Below the pieces are notes generated by a model. The model was not told the DNA's origin, searched no databases, and was given only the letters and a program-made list of their open reading frames with translations. A DNA stretch of 64,000 nt. It comes from Tetrapisispora phaffii CBS 4417. Taxonomy: Eukaryota > Ascomycota > Saccharomycetes > Saccharomycetales > Saccharomycetaceae. This document shows positions 32,398 through 42,444 of this stretch, in pieces. Position 1 is the stretch's first letter, and every line of letters begins with the position of its first letter. The stretch spans positions 1 through 64,000 of the forward strand of contig NC_016523.1 of NCBI RefSeq assembly GCF_000236905.1, read 5' to 3'. Made by a program: the position numbers and the translations under genes.

Positions 32398-33075
32398 TCA
32401 ATTTTTATTTTCAGTGGAATCTTTGTTGGTTGCTTTAGCTTTTCTAGCTTTTCTAGCCTTTCTATTCTTCTTTTGTGGTTTTTCAGCTGTAGCTTCATCG
32501 TTATTTGTATTTGAAGATGCCTTTTCCTTTTGTTCTACGGGCAACGTAAATGTGCAGTTACCGACAGTTTCACCAAAAACCAAAGGACCGATCCATGGCT
32601 GTATATTCCATTGTAATTTAAATGTAAGTTCTCTTCCTGCAAATTTATCTTCTAGATCCCAAACTGCGTATTTTGATTTTTCTGATTTTATAGATAAAAC
32701 TGCGTTTTCCTTGTCTGCTATAATTTTATCCCAAAATGTGACAGTATTTTTAGTATTTTTCTCATCACCATTGTATTCAGCCACCAAATAAGCAAATATT
32801 TGCTTAGTATTCCAATTGAAAAAAGGTGTAAAGTCTGCATCCAAATCAAAAGTGATTTTAGCATTTTCCTTTGGCTTGCCAGTGGTTGAGCCAAAAAACC
32901 TACTTGATCTAACATTTATATTAGAGTTTAAAGTGTTTATCGCAACTGGAGTTTGAAATACGTTATTCTGTTGTAAATGAAACCATGAGGTGGCAATGAC
33001 AAACCCTATAATTAGAAAACTATAAGTCAATGCCTGGTTTGTAACATTTTGGAAACGTTGCGAGAGAGAATACAT
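32398..33075 (-). CDS. SPC3: Signal peptidase complex subunit Spc3 with a basic tail
   Basis: 225 residues. The first 180 match S. cerevisiae Spc3 (184): a short cytosolic N-terminus (MYSLSQRFQNVTNQA), one membrane span (about 17-33) and the lumenal domain with FFNWNTKQIFAYLVAEY, VTFWDKII and WNIQPWIGPLVFGETVGN. Spc3 is the essential SPCS3-family partner of the catalytic Sec11 in ER signal peptidase. Unusually, about 40 residues extend the C-terminus, Thr/Asn-rich and then strongly basic (KKNRKARKARKAKATNK), apparently exposed in the ER lumen. The tail has clean codons and a proper stop, so it is not an obvious frame error. Confidence 0.95.
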   Translation of the reverse strand: MYSLSQRFQNVTNQALTYSFLIIGFVIATSWFHLQQNNVFQTPVAINTLNSNINVRSSRFFGSTTGKPKENAKITFDLDADFTPFFNWNTKQIFAYLVAEYNGDEKNTKNTVTFWDKIIADKENAVLSIKSEKSKYAVWDLEDKFAGRELTFKLQWNIQPWIGPLVFGETVGNCTFTLPVEQKEKASSNTNNDEATAEKPQKKNRKARKARKAKATNKDSTENKN

Positions 33076-34029
33076 GTTCGAAAACGCTACAATGAAAAGG
33101 TACTGTTCATTGTTTTTTATTTGTAAAGACTAACTGCCACTAATTGTACTTTTGAGCTGGACAAGTATGAAGATAAAGACCACTTATATAAACCAGTCGA
33201 ACCTGCATTGTCCTTGTTCCAAGTAGATCTAACTGGCAGTAGCTTAACAGCTATTTCCAGATTTCGTTCAATATATCAATTTCGTCACTTAATTTCGTCG
33301 CTTTGTACGTCATACAGAAAGATGATACGTTGTGAGACGTCACAAAATAAAGCGTCAGTGGGCATACCAGACCTAGCAATTACTCATGAAACGGTGTCAA
33401 TATTTCGATTATCTTTTGGAATCATGAGAAAAATACGGAAATTTTGCAATGGCAGTGATTGTTCAATGATTAAAATCGACAAATCTATGGTTTAATCACA
33501 TACGTCTAAGTGAAAAGTTTCGCGAACAGATCTTAGAAGTTTGCACAGTAAGAATGTCTTCCATGATGTATGGCATCTTGCAATTTCCTGTAATTACGAA
33601 ATTGAAACTCAATTACATTTGTATTGCTTCAACCTTGTTGTATTTTTTTTTTTAGGTTGAAAAATAATAAATTGTTTATGATTTGTTAGGAACACCAAGT
33701 TTTCTGCAAGTTCAATCGCCAACACTGCATATAAACAGTTCAGCTGAATTACTAAATATTATAAAATTTTTATTTATTTATTTTAAAATATAAAGACACA
33801 TACTATATATAGTTTATATTATTTTTAATTACGTGATTTAAATTTAACTAAGACAACAAAATATAAAAAGGGTTAAATTTGCAATTCTTCCTCAGGTTTT
33901 TAAAGAGAGATTAAAAGGAAACCAAGTTAGAGACAGAAAATTTGTAAAAATAAATAGAATACAATCAACGGTACTAAACGATTCCCACCCGAGTTGAAGA
34001 CATCACTAAATTTATTAGATATTTTATGC
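33076..34029. other. SPC3 promoter and ACT1 3' region
   Basis: About 950 bases between two minus-strand genes. The AT-rich part at about 33740-33870 probably holds the ACT1 3' end signals. A plus-strand TTG-led frame (33208-33495) is not supported as a gene. Confidence 0.5.
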
Positions 34030-35721
34030 TTAGAAACATTTGTGGTGAACGATAGATGGACCACTTTCGTCGTATTCTTGCTTGGAGATCCACATTTGTT
34101 GGAAGGTAGTCAAAGAAGCTAAGATAGAACCACCGATCCAGACGGAGTACTTTCTCTCTGGTGGAGCAATGATCTTGACCTTCATAGAAGATGGAGCCAA
34201 AGCGGTGATTTCCTTTTGCATTCTTTCAGCAATACCTGGGAACATGGTGGTACCACCGGACATGACGATATTACCGTATAACTCCTTTCTGACATCAATG
34301 TCACACTTCATGATGGAATTGTAGGTAGTTTGATCAATACCAGCAGATTCTAAACTTAAGACAGATGGGTGGAACAAAGCTTCTGGGGCTCTGAATCTTT
34401 CGTTACCGATAGTGATAACTTGACCATCTGGTAATTCGTAAGATTTTTCGATGGAAGAAGATTGAGCGGCAGTTTGCATTTCTTGTTCGAAATCTAAAGC
34501 GACGTAACATAATTTTTCTTTAATGTCACGGACGATTTCCCTTTCAGCGGTAGTAGAGAAAGAGTAACCACGTTCAGATAAGATCTTCATCAAGTAGTCG
34601 GTTAAATCTCTACCGGCTAAATCGATTCTTAAGATAGCGTGAGGCAAGGAGAAACCGGCGTAGATTGGAACAACGTGAGTGACACCATCACCAGAATCTA
34701 AGACAATACCGGTAGTTCTACCAGAAGAGTATAGAGATAAGACAGCTTGGATAGAGACGTAGAAAGCTGGGACGTTGAAAGTTTCGAACATGATTTGAGT
34801 CATCTTTTCTCTGTTAGATTTTGGGTTCATTGGAGCTTCGGTCAGCAAGACTGGGTGTTCTTCTGGGGCAACTCTTAATTCGTTGTAGAAGGTGTGGTGC
34901 CAGATCTTTTCCATATCGTCCCAGTTGGTGACGATACCGTGTTCAATTGGGTAACGTAGGGTTAAGATACCTCTCTTGGATTGAGCTTCGTCACCGACGT
35001 AAGAGTCCTTTTGGCCCATACCGACCATAATACCTTGGTGTCTTGGTCTACCGACGATAGATGGGAAAACAGCTCTTGGGGCGTCGTCACCGGCGAAACC
35101 GGCCTTACACATACCGGAACCGTTATCAATAACTAAAGCAGCAACTTCTAAACAAAAAAAAAGAAAATTCCTAATAAATTAATAGTAACAAAACGAACAG
35201 AATTGAAATATTAATATATTAAAAATTAGAAAAAGAGCATTGTTAGTAAAATTGAATCAATTGAATTGACAAAACTTGATAGAGAGTGGACTGCCTGACA
35301 TTTTTTTCTTTCTGTTCACCTGCGAAGCCCTGAAACACACAATTTGCAAATATCACGCGCGACGAATCCCCCTTTTTCAACTGTCGCGCGCGCGCGGACG
35401 GACAACAAAGGCGTCAACCACCGGCCCCCGCCACCCAATAGCAACACCGGCCAAGCACTGTGACCATATGCGTGTGTTATAGAGCCAGACACACGGCGAC
35501 CATTGGTGTGTTGAATGAAGGGCCAAGGCCCTTCATTCAACACACACCGTAAAGCCAATTGAGTCTCACCAACCACGCAAAGACGACTGTCTTTTGAACA
35601 TTTCCTAAGAGGATGCAAATTGAAAAACAAACCTGATCTGGCCAGCAAACGGTTAAGACCCGAATCAAAGCAGCAGCTCACTATCAAAGAACAAATGAAA
35701 AGAAAACATACCAGAATCCAT
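34030..35721 (-). CDS. ACT1: Actin, two exons
   Basis: Spliced: exon 1 is 35712-35721 (ATGGATTCTG) and exon 2 is 35147-34030. Together they encode 375 residues essentially identical to yeast actin. Donor GTATGT lies at 35711-35706, a TACTAAC branch point at 35248-35242, and the acceptor TTTAG ends at 35148, giving a 564-base intron at exactly the S. cerevisiae position (after 10 coding bases). Exon 2 shows the phosphate-loop [19 protein letters not shown] and the LDSGDGVTH motif. Actin forms the cables, patches and ring of the cytoskeleton. The intron is longer than the roughly 310 bases of S. cerevisiae and contains a GC-rich block and a perfect hairpin. Codon bias is extreme. Confidence 0.99.
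35242..35248 (-). promoter_or_regulatory. ACT1 intron branch point
   Basis: TACTAAC on the ACT1 strand, a perfect yeast branch-point consensus, 94 bases from the acceptor, a rather long distance. Confidence 0.9.
35382..35400. repeat. Alternating CG tract in the ACT1 intron
   Basis: GTCGCGCGCGCGCGGACGG lies within an unusually GC-rich part of the intron (about 35350-35460). Alternating CG of this length can favour Z-DNA. A similar tract lies upstream of the gene at about 36055-36070. Confidence 0.7.
35506..35545. repeat. Perfect hairpin in the ACT1 intron, 19-bp arms, 2-base loop
   Basis: GTGTGTTGAATGAAGGGCC (35506-35524), AA, then its exact reverse complement (35527-35545). It lies between the donor and the branch point and would form a very stable stem in the pre-mRNA. 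Confidence 0.92.
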
Positions 35722-35820
35722 TGTTTATTATGTTAGAATTATATATTTGTGTTGTTGGTGTATTGCGAACAGACAGGAAAACACAATTGGAACCAGAAGA
35801 ACAACAATTTACATCTATTC

Positions 35821-35854
35821 TTACACACACATATATATATATATATGTGTGTGT
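35821..35854. repeat. 34-bp perfect palindrome in the ACT1 upstream leader
   Basis: TTACACACACATATATA followed directly by its reverse complement, with no spacer, centred about 115 bases upstream of the ACT1 ATG. It consists of CA, TA and TG repeats. Confidence 0.9.
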
Positions 35855-36199
35855 AAAAGTACATTATAAGAATCATGAAATTGAGAACATGGCAAATTGG
35901 AAAATATAAAAATCAGAAAACAAAGAAATTTGGAAAAACTGAAATTTCAGAAAAGTTTCGTGATAACGCTCAGTTCTGGCGCGGAGAAACGGCCGGAGAC
36001 GGGGCAGAAAATGGAGCGGGACAGCGGGAAGCCGTTGCAAGACGCTGTGAAACAGGCGCGCGCGCGTGCGTAGGCGCAGTGCGTTTCATGTCCGTTTTGG
36101 GAGAAATAGGAGACGTGGGCGACGGGTTTGTGCGGGCGGTTGTCAGCGCGGAGAGAGATCTGACGGTGGCTGTGTCGTGTGACGTGACTGGGTCACTGT

Positions 36200-36216
36200 C
36201 ACGTGAGATGCACGTG
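36200..36216. promoter_or_regulatory. Two CACGTG boxes upstream of ACT1 and SND2
   Basis: CACGTG at 36200-36205 and again at 36211-36216, 11 bases apart (about one helical turn), flanked by further ACGTG words. E-box factors such as Cbf1 are the likely readers. Confidence 0.5.
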
Positions 36217-36293
36217 ACGTGCTATGTATTTTTGCTGCATAGTGGGTTGCGTTGTTCGCACGCACCTAGACATTGCACAAGCGTATAGTCATA

Positions 36294-36329
36294 CTTAGCA
36301 TATATATATACATATATATATATGCTAAG
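36294..36329. repeat. Perfect inverted repeat, 17-bp arms, 2-base loop
   Basis: CTTAGCATATATATATA (36294-36310), CA, then its exact reverse complement (36313-36329). A separate 20-bp palindrome of CA/TA/TG repeats lies at 36375-36394. Confidence 0.9.
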
Positions 36330-36466
36330 GTCATCGTATGGTTTATGCAGAGGCACGCACACATACACACAGACACACACATATATATGTGTGTTTTCTG
36401 TAATGGTTCAGTGTTGGATTGGTTACTCTCTTGTCTCTTGTCTCGTCGCATCACTCGCACTTCGCA

Positions 36467-37024
36467 ATGGCTGGAAACGCTACTAAGAAACAGGCTAATG
36501 CTAACAATGAGAGTTTGAACACTCTCTATAAGCTGTCTATCCCGATTGTTCTGCTCTCCTACTTGCGTGTCGCTTCCGTTTCTCAACTCGTGAAGAACAC
36601 AGTCTTCAACGTACCCCTCATGGCGTGTCTATATGTTTTCGAAAAAAATGCAAGACCAACCTATCGAACTGAACAAGTCACTGGCGGTGCACAGAGGAAA
36701 AGACTGGTCCACGAAGGTTCGCTCGATTTGAACCAGCAAGGTGGACTCACGGAATACATGTTCGACATGATTTATTTGTCCCTGGCTGGGAATCTGGGAA
36801 AGTTTCTGCTCAACACAAATAAAGTCTGGTACGTAGTCTATGTTGTCATCCCTCTCTATGTATTGTACAAGATCAATGGATTGAAAAACCAATTCTTTGG
36901 TTCAAAAGATTCGAAACAAGCTGGGCCCGATGGCGGGATTTCAAAAGAGTCTGCCCCATCCAAATCAAAGAGACAGACTAAACGTGAACAGAGAGGCGAT
37001 AAGGCCCAAGTTAGATACAGGTAG
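36467..37024 (+). CDS. SND2: SRP-independent targeting protein Snd2 (Env10, TMEM208 family)
   Basis: 185 residues from the ATG at 36467. The family signature lies at mid-protein: LVHEGSLDLNQQGGLTEYMFDMIYLS corresponds to the GGMDLN(M)EQG...E segment of TMEM208 proteins. Membrane segments lie at about 25-42, 45-60, 98-112 and 120-140, and the tail is basic (KSKRQTKREQRGDKAQVRYR). Snd2 works in the ER membrane with Snd3 and cytosolic Snd1 to deliver proteins with downstream targeting signals. It corresponds to YLR065C. An in-frame upstream extension back to 36419 is rejected because the conserved family start is at 36467. The gene diverges from ACT1 and converges with YPT1. Confidence 0.88.
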   Translation: MAGNATKKQANANNESLNTLYKLSIPIVLLSYLRVASVSQLVKNTVFNVPLMACLYVFEKNARPTYRTEQVTGGAQRKRLVHEGSLDLNQQGGLTEYMFDMIYLSLAGNLGKFLLNTNKVWYVVYVVIPLYVLYKINGLKNQFFGSKDSKQAGPDGGISKESAPSKSKRQTKREQRGDKAQVRYR

Positions 37025-37368
37025 AGTTTTCGTTAGAATATACAAGTATATATATGCTTATCTTCAAATTGCTTTGATTATAGTACATAGGTGTCTTATT
37101 TTATTCTCCGTTTTTTCAATCTCTAGCGGTAACAGAGTATGACAGCAACTAAATATACAATTAAAAAAAAATAACACACGTATGTACATCTAACACCTCC
37201 TTTAGTATATTCATCTCTTTAGTAAATATTATAGTCTTTAAAAATAAAAGTTGTTAACATTTTGCTAAATTAATTGTGCTATATGAAAATAAAAAAGTAA
37301 AAAGAAACAGTAAATCATCTTTATTTCCCTCCCATTCTTTCACAGTTCCAGTATGAGGACAAAAAAAA
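37025..37368. other. Convergent SND2-YPT1 3' region
   Basis: AT-rich 3' untranslated DNA of two converging genes. No stem-loop or RNA gene was recognised. Confidence 0.5.
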
Positions 37369-37992
37369 CTAACAACAACTGCTACTGCTAGCGGCTAAAC
37401 TTTGTCCTTTCAAGTTGACATTACCTGATTTATCATCATTACCTGATTTCATTTCGATTTGTTGCTGGTGAGATATACTTTCCTTGATCTGTCTGGCCAT
37501 TGTCAAGAACGCTTCTTCGACATTAGTGGAGTCCAAAGCACTAGTCTCTAAAAATGGCATCTTGTTTTGCTCAGCAAACTCTTTGGCGACATCGTATTCC
37601 ACTACGCGCTTGTCAGTCATGTCGGATTTATTACCAACCAATAGTTTCAAAACGGTGGATGTGGCGTAACGATCGATTTCTTGTAACCACATTTTGACAC
37701 TATTGAAGGATTCTTGATCGGTGACATCGTAGACTATAATGATACCGTGAGAGCCACGGTAGTAAGAGGATGTTATAGTTCTAAATCTTTCTTGACCAGC
37801 AGTATCCCAAATTTGTAACTTAACAGTCTTACCGTCCAATTCGACGGTCTTAATCTTGAAATCGACACCAATGGTGGAAATATAGTCGTTGGTATACGTG
37901 TCATCGGAGAATCTCAATAGAAGACAAGACTTACCGACACCGGAGTTACCGATCAGCAATAATTTGAATAAGTAATCGTATTCACTATTCAT
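37369..37992 (-). CDS. YPT1: Rab GTPase Ypt1
   Basis: 207 residues (S. cerevisiae Ypt1 is 206). All Rab G motifs are intact: [10 protein letters not shown] (P-loop), the [10 protein letters not shown] effector loop, [13 protein letters not shown] (switch II), GNKSD and the ETSAL guanine-specificity motifs. The C-terminus ends in CC for double geranylgeranylation. Ypt1 (Rab1) governs ER-to-Golgi tethering and autophagosome formation, working upstream of SNAREs such as Bos1, also in this window. The order ACT1-YPT1-TUB2 of chromosome VI is kept, with SND2 and PER33 from chromosome XII placed between. Confidence 0.98.
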   Translation of the reverse strand: MNSEYDYLFKLLLIGNSGVGKSCLLLRFSDDTYTNDYISTIGVDFKIKTVELDGKTVKLQIWDTAGQERFRTITSSYYRGSHGIIIVYDVTDQESFNSVKMWLQEIDRYATSTVLKLLVGNKSDMTDKRVVEYDVAKEFAEQNKMPFLETSALDSTNVEEAFLTMARQIKESISHQQQIEMKSGNDDKSGNVNLKGQSLAASSSSCC

Positions 37993-38412
37993 GGTGTAAC
38001 TTTGTGCTTATCGTGTATGTTTATGTTTGCGATACGTTTCTTCCAAGGAGACAAACCAAACACAGAAAGTAACTCCAATACACAACTTACCTTTATATAA
38101 CAATATAGGCATCAACTGTAACTCAACAAATCAAGATACAAGTATTTACAACGGTCAGCAGTAAGAGATAATAACTAATTTATTGTGTTAAGTATATTAT
38201 TAACAACACTATAATTAATTATGACAGCTACTATTATCTATGTGCGTTGATGCTAGCTCAGAAATTTTTCCGATAAGACAAGGGTGTCGTGCGCAGTGAT
38301 GTCTGTTTAGGGTCACGACAGCAAATAAGAGACGACAGTAATTGCGAATGGGGGCATTCTGTATGTGAGTGAGTGTGTATGCGTGTGTTTTATTATGTAC
38401 ATATAAATGTTT
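37993..38412. other. YPT1 promoter and PER33 3' region
   Basis: About 420 bases, AT-rich, with a short TG-rich stretch at about 38361-38390. No specific site was recognised. Confidence 0.5.
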
Positions 38413-39249
38413 CTATGCTACTGGAAGGTTTTCAAATATCACTTTGATTAGATTCTTGTACTTCAACCAGATCGATTTATAATTTAGTGGAATATTTGAA
38501 TCCGCTTTCATCACCAATTGAGTTAGCAATAGTTGCATCGATTTAGATTGTAGGTACCTTAGTTTGAAAAAATACAAGTAAAAAATTGATGCTAGGATCG
38601 TGTAAAGATCGTTTTTCGTGACCATTAAGACAGGGAATTTAACGAGTAGTAACGGCAATTTAATAAGGGTCAATTTCAAACAGGTAATAATCTCAAAGAA
38701 TTGTGCCATTTGAAAGAAGAAGTTGCTGTAGTTATTGATGAAATTCGTGAAGTTGTTGTTAACCAAATTTTTAAAGATGGAATTAATTGGTAAAAATGGT
38801 AATAAATTCTCTTTAAAATAGTTCAAGAAATGGAACACCGAGAAGACCATCAGTGGATACAGGACCCCACTTATCATGACCATTTGTGTAATGGCCAATA
38901 TCAAAAAGAAGGCCACCAGCACGAAATATTGCAAGTTATCCAGAGTTTTCAAAATCCTGAAGAACTGTCTCAAACTGACAAACCTCAATTGCCCGCTCTT
39001 GTAAAATTGGTAGAGAACGACAGTGTAAGTGACCGAGACGTACAGCAGACACATCTCATAGTGGTAGAGCTGGTTGTTCCACGACCAGAACGACAGATGC
39101 AGGCAAACGAAATGGTAGAGAGCCAAAAAATGGCCGAGGAACCAATAAAATTGAGGTTGCCTTAACCTTGTCCTCAGCAGGGCCGATAAAGGGTACGCTT
39201 GATGAACGCTGCTTGGACTTGCACCATTGGCATTGCCACCGCCCGTCAT
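38413..39249 (-). CDS. PER33: Per33/Pom33 family ER and nuclear-pore membrane protein
   Basis: 278 residues from the ATG at 39249; the frame continues upstream to a TTG but the ATG is the natural start. After a Gly/Asn/Ser-rich leader come LSALLRTRLRQPQFYWFLGHFLALYH and several hydrophobic segments (at about 40-60, 70-90, 120-155 and 205-235). This is the TMEM33 family, with Pom33 and Per33 in yeast, which binds curved ER membrane and nuclear pore complexes. The position between YPT1 and TUB2, with chromosome XII genes interleaved, points to PER33 (YLR064W). A Phe/Asn-rich low-complexity part at about 175-195 (NLVNNNFTNFINNYSNFFF) looks lineage-specific. Confidence 0.88.
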   Translation of the reverse strand: MTGGGNANGASPSSVHQAYPLSALLRTRLRQPQFYWFLGHFLALYHFVCLHLSFWSWNNQLYHYEMCLLYVSVTYTVVLYQFYKSGQLRFVSLRQFFRILKTLDNLQYFVLVAFFLILAITQMVMISGVLYPLMVFSVFHFLNYFKENLLPFLPINSIFKNLVNNNFTNFINNYSNFFFQMAQFFEIITCLKLTLIKLPLLLVKFPVLMVTKNDLYTILASIFYLYFFKLRYLQSKSMQLLLTQLVMKADSNIPLNYKSIWLKYKNLIKVIFENLPVA

Positions 39250-39542
39250 TGCTATTAGAGAGTGTGATGCAAATAATGTTATGAATGGCTTCTTCAATAA
39301 TAATATAATAATAACAATAAAAAGTAAGATGGAGGCAGGTAAAAAGCACTAGCACTGGTTTCCGCTTGCCAAAAGCCACTGGTGACAAACGCAGGTGTCA
39401 AAGAAATAAGAGTCCCAGAAAGAACGAACCACTCTCTTTATATACCATTGTGGTCTCTGTATTCCAAGGTTGGTGATGGGTTGAGAACAATGGGCGTTGG
39501 CAGGTGAAGTTTGTGCCATTAAAATTTTTTTTTGCCGAGCGG

Positions 39543-39549
39543 TTACCCG
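39543..39549 (+). promoter_or_regulatory. Reb1 site between PER33 and TUB2
   Basis: TTACCCG, the Reb1 core, within GGTTACCCGGGTG. Reb1 sites commonly keep divergent promoters nucleosome-free in yeasts. Confidence 0.55.
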
Positions 39550-39606
39550 GGTGAAACGAGGCCGGGTCACCGGTGCTGGGCCAGAGAGAGACACGCGGAT
39601 GAAGCA

Positions 39607-39632
39607 GTGTGGCAGCATGCATGCTGCCACAC
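39607..39632. repeat. 26-bp perfect palindrome
   Basis: GTGTGGCAGCATG is followed directly by its reverse complement, with no spacer, in the PER33-TUB2 promoter. Confidence 0.92.
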
Positions 39633-39663
39633 ACGGGTATACCGCCATACCGGCATATGAACA

Positions 39664-39766
39664 CACTAACATACTGACACGCCGACACTAACATACCGAC
39701 ACACTGACGCTGACACTGACACTGGCGCTGACACTGACACTGGCGCCGGCCCGGCACTGGCACCAG
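39664..39766. repeat. Degenerate CACTGA/CACTAACAT minisatellite
   Basis: Repeated hexamer-like words (ACACTGAC, ACACTGGCGCTG, CACTAACATAC) with drift toward GC-rich variants at the right end. Confidence 0.75.
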
Positions 39767-40121
39767 ATCGTTTTTCCCGATCAGGGCATACCGTAAACAC
39801 GGCCGCCGCCCGCCCCGGGAACGGGAGATCCGCCCGTCGTCGCAAATGACACCGCGCTTCCGCGCTCTCTCTTCACAAAACAAGAAACACGAACTATCAA
39901 CAACACAACAACGACCACTTTTCAAATAAACAATTGACGATAAACAAATCAACAATAGATAGTCAGTTAGAGTTAGAGCTGACATGGTTTCAACACTTAC
40001 CTGTCCGTTTTGTAGTGAGTGCTAAGGTGGGTTTGCTGATAAGGTCAGTGCTGTAGATCAGAGTTTAGGTGTTTGCCGCAATCATAGAACTGCAATATCA
40101 TCATTGTGCACGCAAATACCC

Positions 40122-40164
<43 letters not shown>

Positions 40165-40282
40165 AATATAACTATATATTCATATATTCACGGTTATTAG
40201 GCATACTTTCATATTATTCTTCCATTCTGCTTATTGGCGTCGGTATACATTGTTACTCACACTATCAAGCAAGGACAAACAA

Positions 40283-41638
40283 ATGAGAGAGATTATTCAC
40301 ATATCAACAGGTCAATGTGGTAACCAGATCGGTGCTGCGTTCTGGGAAACTATTTGTGGTGAACATGGGTTGGATTTCAACGGTAACTACCATGGCCACG
40401 ACGATTTACAAAAAGCTAAACTAGGTGTCTATTTCAATGAAGCTTCTTCCGGTAAATGGGTGCCAAGATCCGTCAACGTCGATTTAGAACCGGGGACTAT
40501 CGATGCTGTTAGAAACTCTGCTATGGGTAACTTATTCAGACCTGACAACTACATTTTTGGTCAATCTTCGGCAGGTAATGTTTGGGCAAAAGGTCATTAC
40601 ACTGAAGGTGCCGAATTAGTCGATTCGGTTCTAGATGTTATTAGAAGGGAAGCTGAAGGTTGTGATTCTTTGCAAGGTTTCCAAATTACACATTCCTTAG
40701 GTGGTGGTACCGGTTCAGGTATGGGTACGCTATTGATTTCCAAGATAAGAGAAGAGTTTCCAGATAGAATGATGGCTACTTTCTCCGTGGTGCCTTCTCC
40801 AAAGACGTCAGACACCGTTGTGGAGCCATATAACGCCACTTTATCCGTACATCAATTAGTCGAACATTCAGATGAAACGTTCTGTATCGACAACGAGGCT
40901 CTGTACGATATTTGTCAAAGAACTTTAAAGTTAAACCAACCTTCCTATGGAGATTTAAACAAATTGGTATCCAGTGTCATGTCTGGTGTCACCACTTCTT
41001 TACGTTATCCAGGTCAATTGAATTCAGATTTAAGAAAATTGGCAGTCAATTTGGTGCCATTCCCAAGACTACATTTCTTCATGGTTGGTTATGCGCCATT
41101 GACAGCCATTGGCACACAGTCCTTCAGATCTTTAAGCGTGCCAGAGTTGACACAACAAATGTTCGATGCTAGAAATATGATGGCTGCTTCGGACCCAAGA
41201 AATGGTAGATACTTGACTGTCGCTGCCTTCTTCAGAGGTAAAGTATCAGTTAAAGAAGTAGAAGATGAGATGCTAAAGGTTCAAACCAGAAATTCGTCGT
41301 ATTTCGTCGAATGGATTCCAAACAATGTCCAAACTGCAGTATGTTCCGTTCCTCCAAAAGATCTCGATATGTCCGCCACCTTCATTGGTAACTCCACTTC
41401 CATCCAAGAATTATTCAAGAGAGTTGGTGACCAATTCAGCGCTATGTTCAAGAGAAAAGCTTTCTTGCATTGGTACACAAGTGAAGGTATGGATGAAATG
41501 GAATTTTCAGAAGCTGAGTCTAACATGAACGATTTAGTAAGTGAATACCAACAATACCAAGAAGCTACTGTAGAAGATGATGAAGAAGAAATTGATTACG
41601 CTAATGATGATCAGCCAGTTATTGAAAATTTTGATTAA
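40283..41638 (+). CDS. TUB2: Beta-tubulin
   Basis: 451 residues (S. cerevisiae Tub2 is 457). The start is the ATG at 40283: MREI is the tubulin N-terminus that autoregulates tubulin mRNA in animals; the upstream in-frame extension to 40250 is rejected. The tubulin signature [10 protein letters not shown] lies near residue 139, and the other GTP-binding loops are intact. The C-terminal tail is acidic ([21 protein letters not shown]) and ends in Phe-Asp. It forms microtubule heterodimers with alpha-tubulin for the spindle and nuclear migration. No intron. Strong codon bias. It is followed by RPO41, as on chromosome VI. Confidence 0.98.
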   Translation: MREIIHISTGQCGNQIGAAFWETICGEHGLDFNGNYHGHDDLQKAKLGVYFNEASSGKWVPRSVNVDLEPGTIDAVRNSAMGNLFRPDNYIFGQSSAGNVWAKGHYTEGAELVDSVLDVIRREAEGCDSLQGFQITHSLGGGTGSGMGTLLISKIREEFPDRMMATFSVVPSPKTSDTVVEPYNATLSVHQLVEHSDETFCIDNEALYDICQRTLKLNQPSYGDLNKLVSSVMSGVTTSLRYPGQLNSDLRKLAVNLVPFPRLHFFMVGYAPLTAIGTQSFRSLSVPELTQQMFDARNMMAASDPRNGRYLTVAAFFRGKVSVKEVEDEMLKVQTRNSSYFVEWIPNNVQTAVCSVPPKDLDMSATFIGNSTSIQELFKRVGDQFSAMFKRKAFLHWYTSEGMDEMEFSEAESNMNDLVSEYQQYQEATVEDDEEEIDYANDDQPVIENFD

Positions 41639-42444
41639 ATGATCAAAGTGAAGAAATTCCAACAAGAATACAAAAAAACAACAACTATAAATACAGTACC
41701 AATAAGCCCCAAAAAATCAAAAAAAACTAAACACAATAATATTAAAAAAGAATAATCACAACCTTACATATCCATTTTACCCTTCAATCTGTTGTTATTT
41801 CATTAATCCCACCACACACACCACACTCTTCAAATCTCTTCATTTTTCATAGTAAGATTTATCACAAACTAAATGATATCTCTTTTCACCTATTTTTTAA
41901 AAATACTTTATTCTCTCTATCTTAATTATTAAATAACACACGATGTATAATTAACTAAATGCAATTTTGGCTATAACAAATCCTCACTCAAATCGTTCCA
42001 GAAACTTGCAACTTTGAATTAATCATCACCATAACCATTCATCAATAGTTATGATTAAGATGTGTATTACTGTCATTAAGGTCTCTTTAGCAGTTGCCTT
42101 CTCATCAACTCATCTTCCACGAACACACCATATTGGAAAAGTTCACTTGTACGCCTTGTTCTTACATATTGAATTTTTCACTTCCTCAGTTCTGCGGCAT
42201 ATTCTGGGCACATAGGAAAAATAGAAAAGAATCTAGACAAATGTATCACCAGCAGTTACATAATATATATATATAAACTATATTTTAATCATCCACAAAC
42301 CATCTTTAAATGTTCGTTGGAGTTGTCGTGTCATAGTAATGAGTATTGAATGACCATAAATTTGTCTCACTAGATATATCAAGATAGTTGTTGCTTCTAT
42401 AGTTGTCCAGAAAATAGATAATTGCAGTCAGAATTCCAAGCACC
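41639..42444. other. TUB2 3' region and RPO41 promoter
   Basis: About 800 AT-rich bases. Short frames (42094-42276 +, 42306-42518 -) carry nothing recognisable. No RNA gene seen. Confidence 0.5.

Larger units (their letters stand above)
35722..36466. promoter_or_regulatory. Divergent ACT1-SND2 promoter
   Basis: Shared upstream region, locally GC-rich (about 35975-36220). It contains a 34-bp palindrome, a perfect hairpin, a 20-bp palindrome, an alternating CG tract (about 36055-36070) and two CACGTG boxes (36200-36205 and 36211-36216) of the Cbf1/Pho4/Tye7 type. No gene is supported here; the plus-strand frame at 35875-36288 is composition-driven. Confidence 0.6.
39250..40282. promoter_or_regulatory. 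Divergent PER33-TUB2 promoter
   Basis: About 1 kb. It holds a Reb1 consensus TTACCCG at 39543-39549, a 26-bp palindrome, a degenerate minisatellite, a GC-rich block (about 39740-39850), a CA microsatellite (about 40130-40153) and a TA-rich stretch close to TUB2. Minus-strand frames here (39349-39985) only reflect the repeat composition. Confidence 0.6.

Noticed and set aside
33208..33495. 95-codon plus-strand frame between SPC3 and ACT1
   Set aside because: Begins with TTG, no recognisable content, and lies in the SPC3 promoter.
35875..36288. 137-codon plus-strand frame upstream of SND2
   Set aside because: Open because of local GC richness in the ACT1-SND2 promoter; it crosses the E-boxes and has no family features.
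39398..39985. 195-codon minus-strand frame upstream of PER33
   Set aside because: Consists largely of the translated minisatellite and palindrome; no conserved content.
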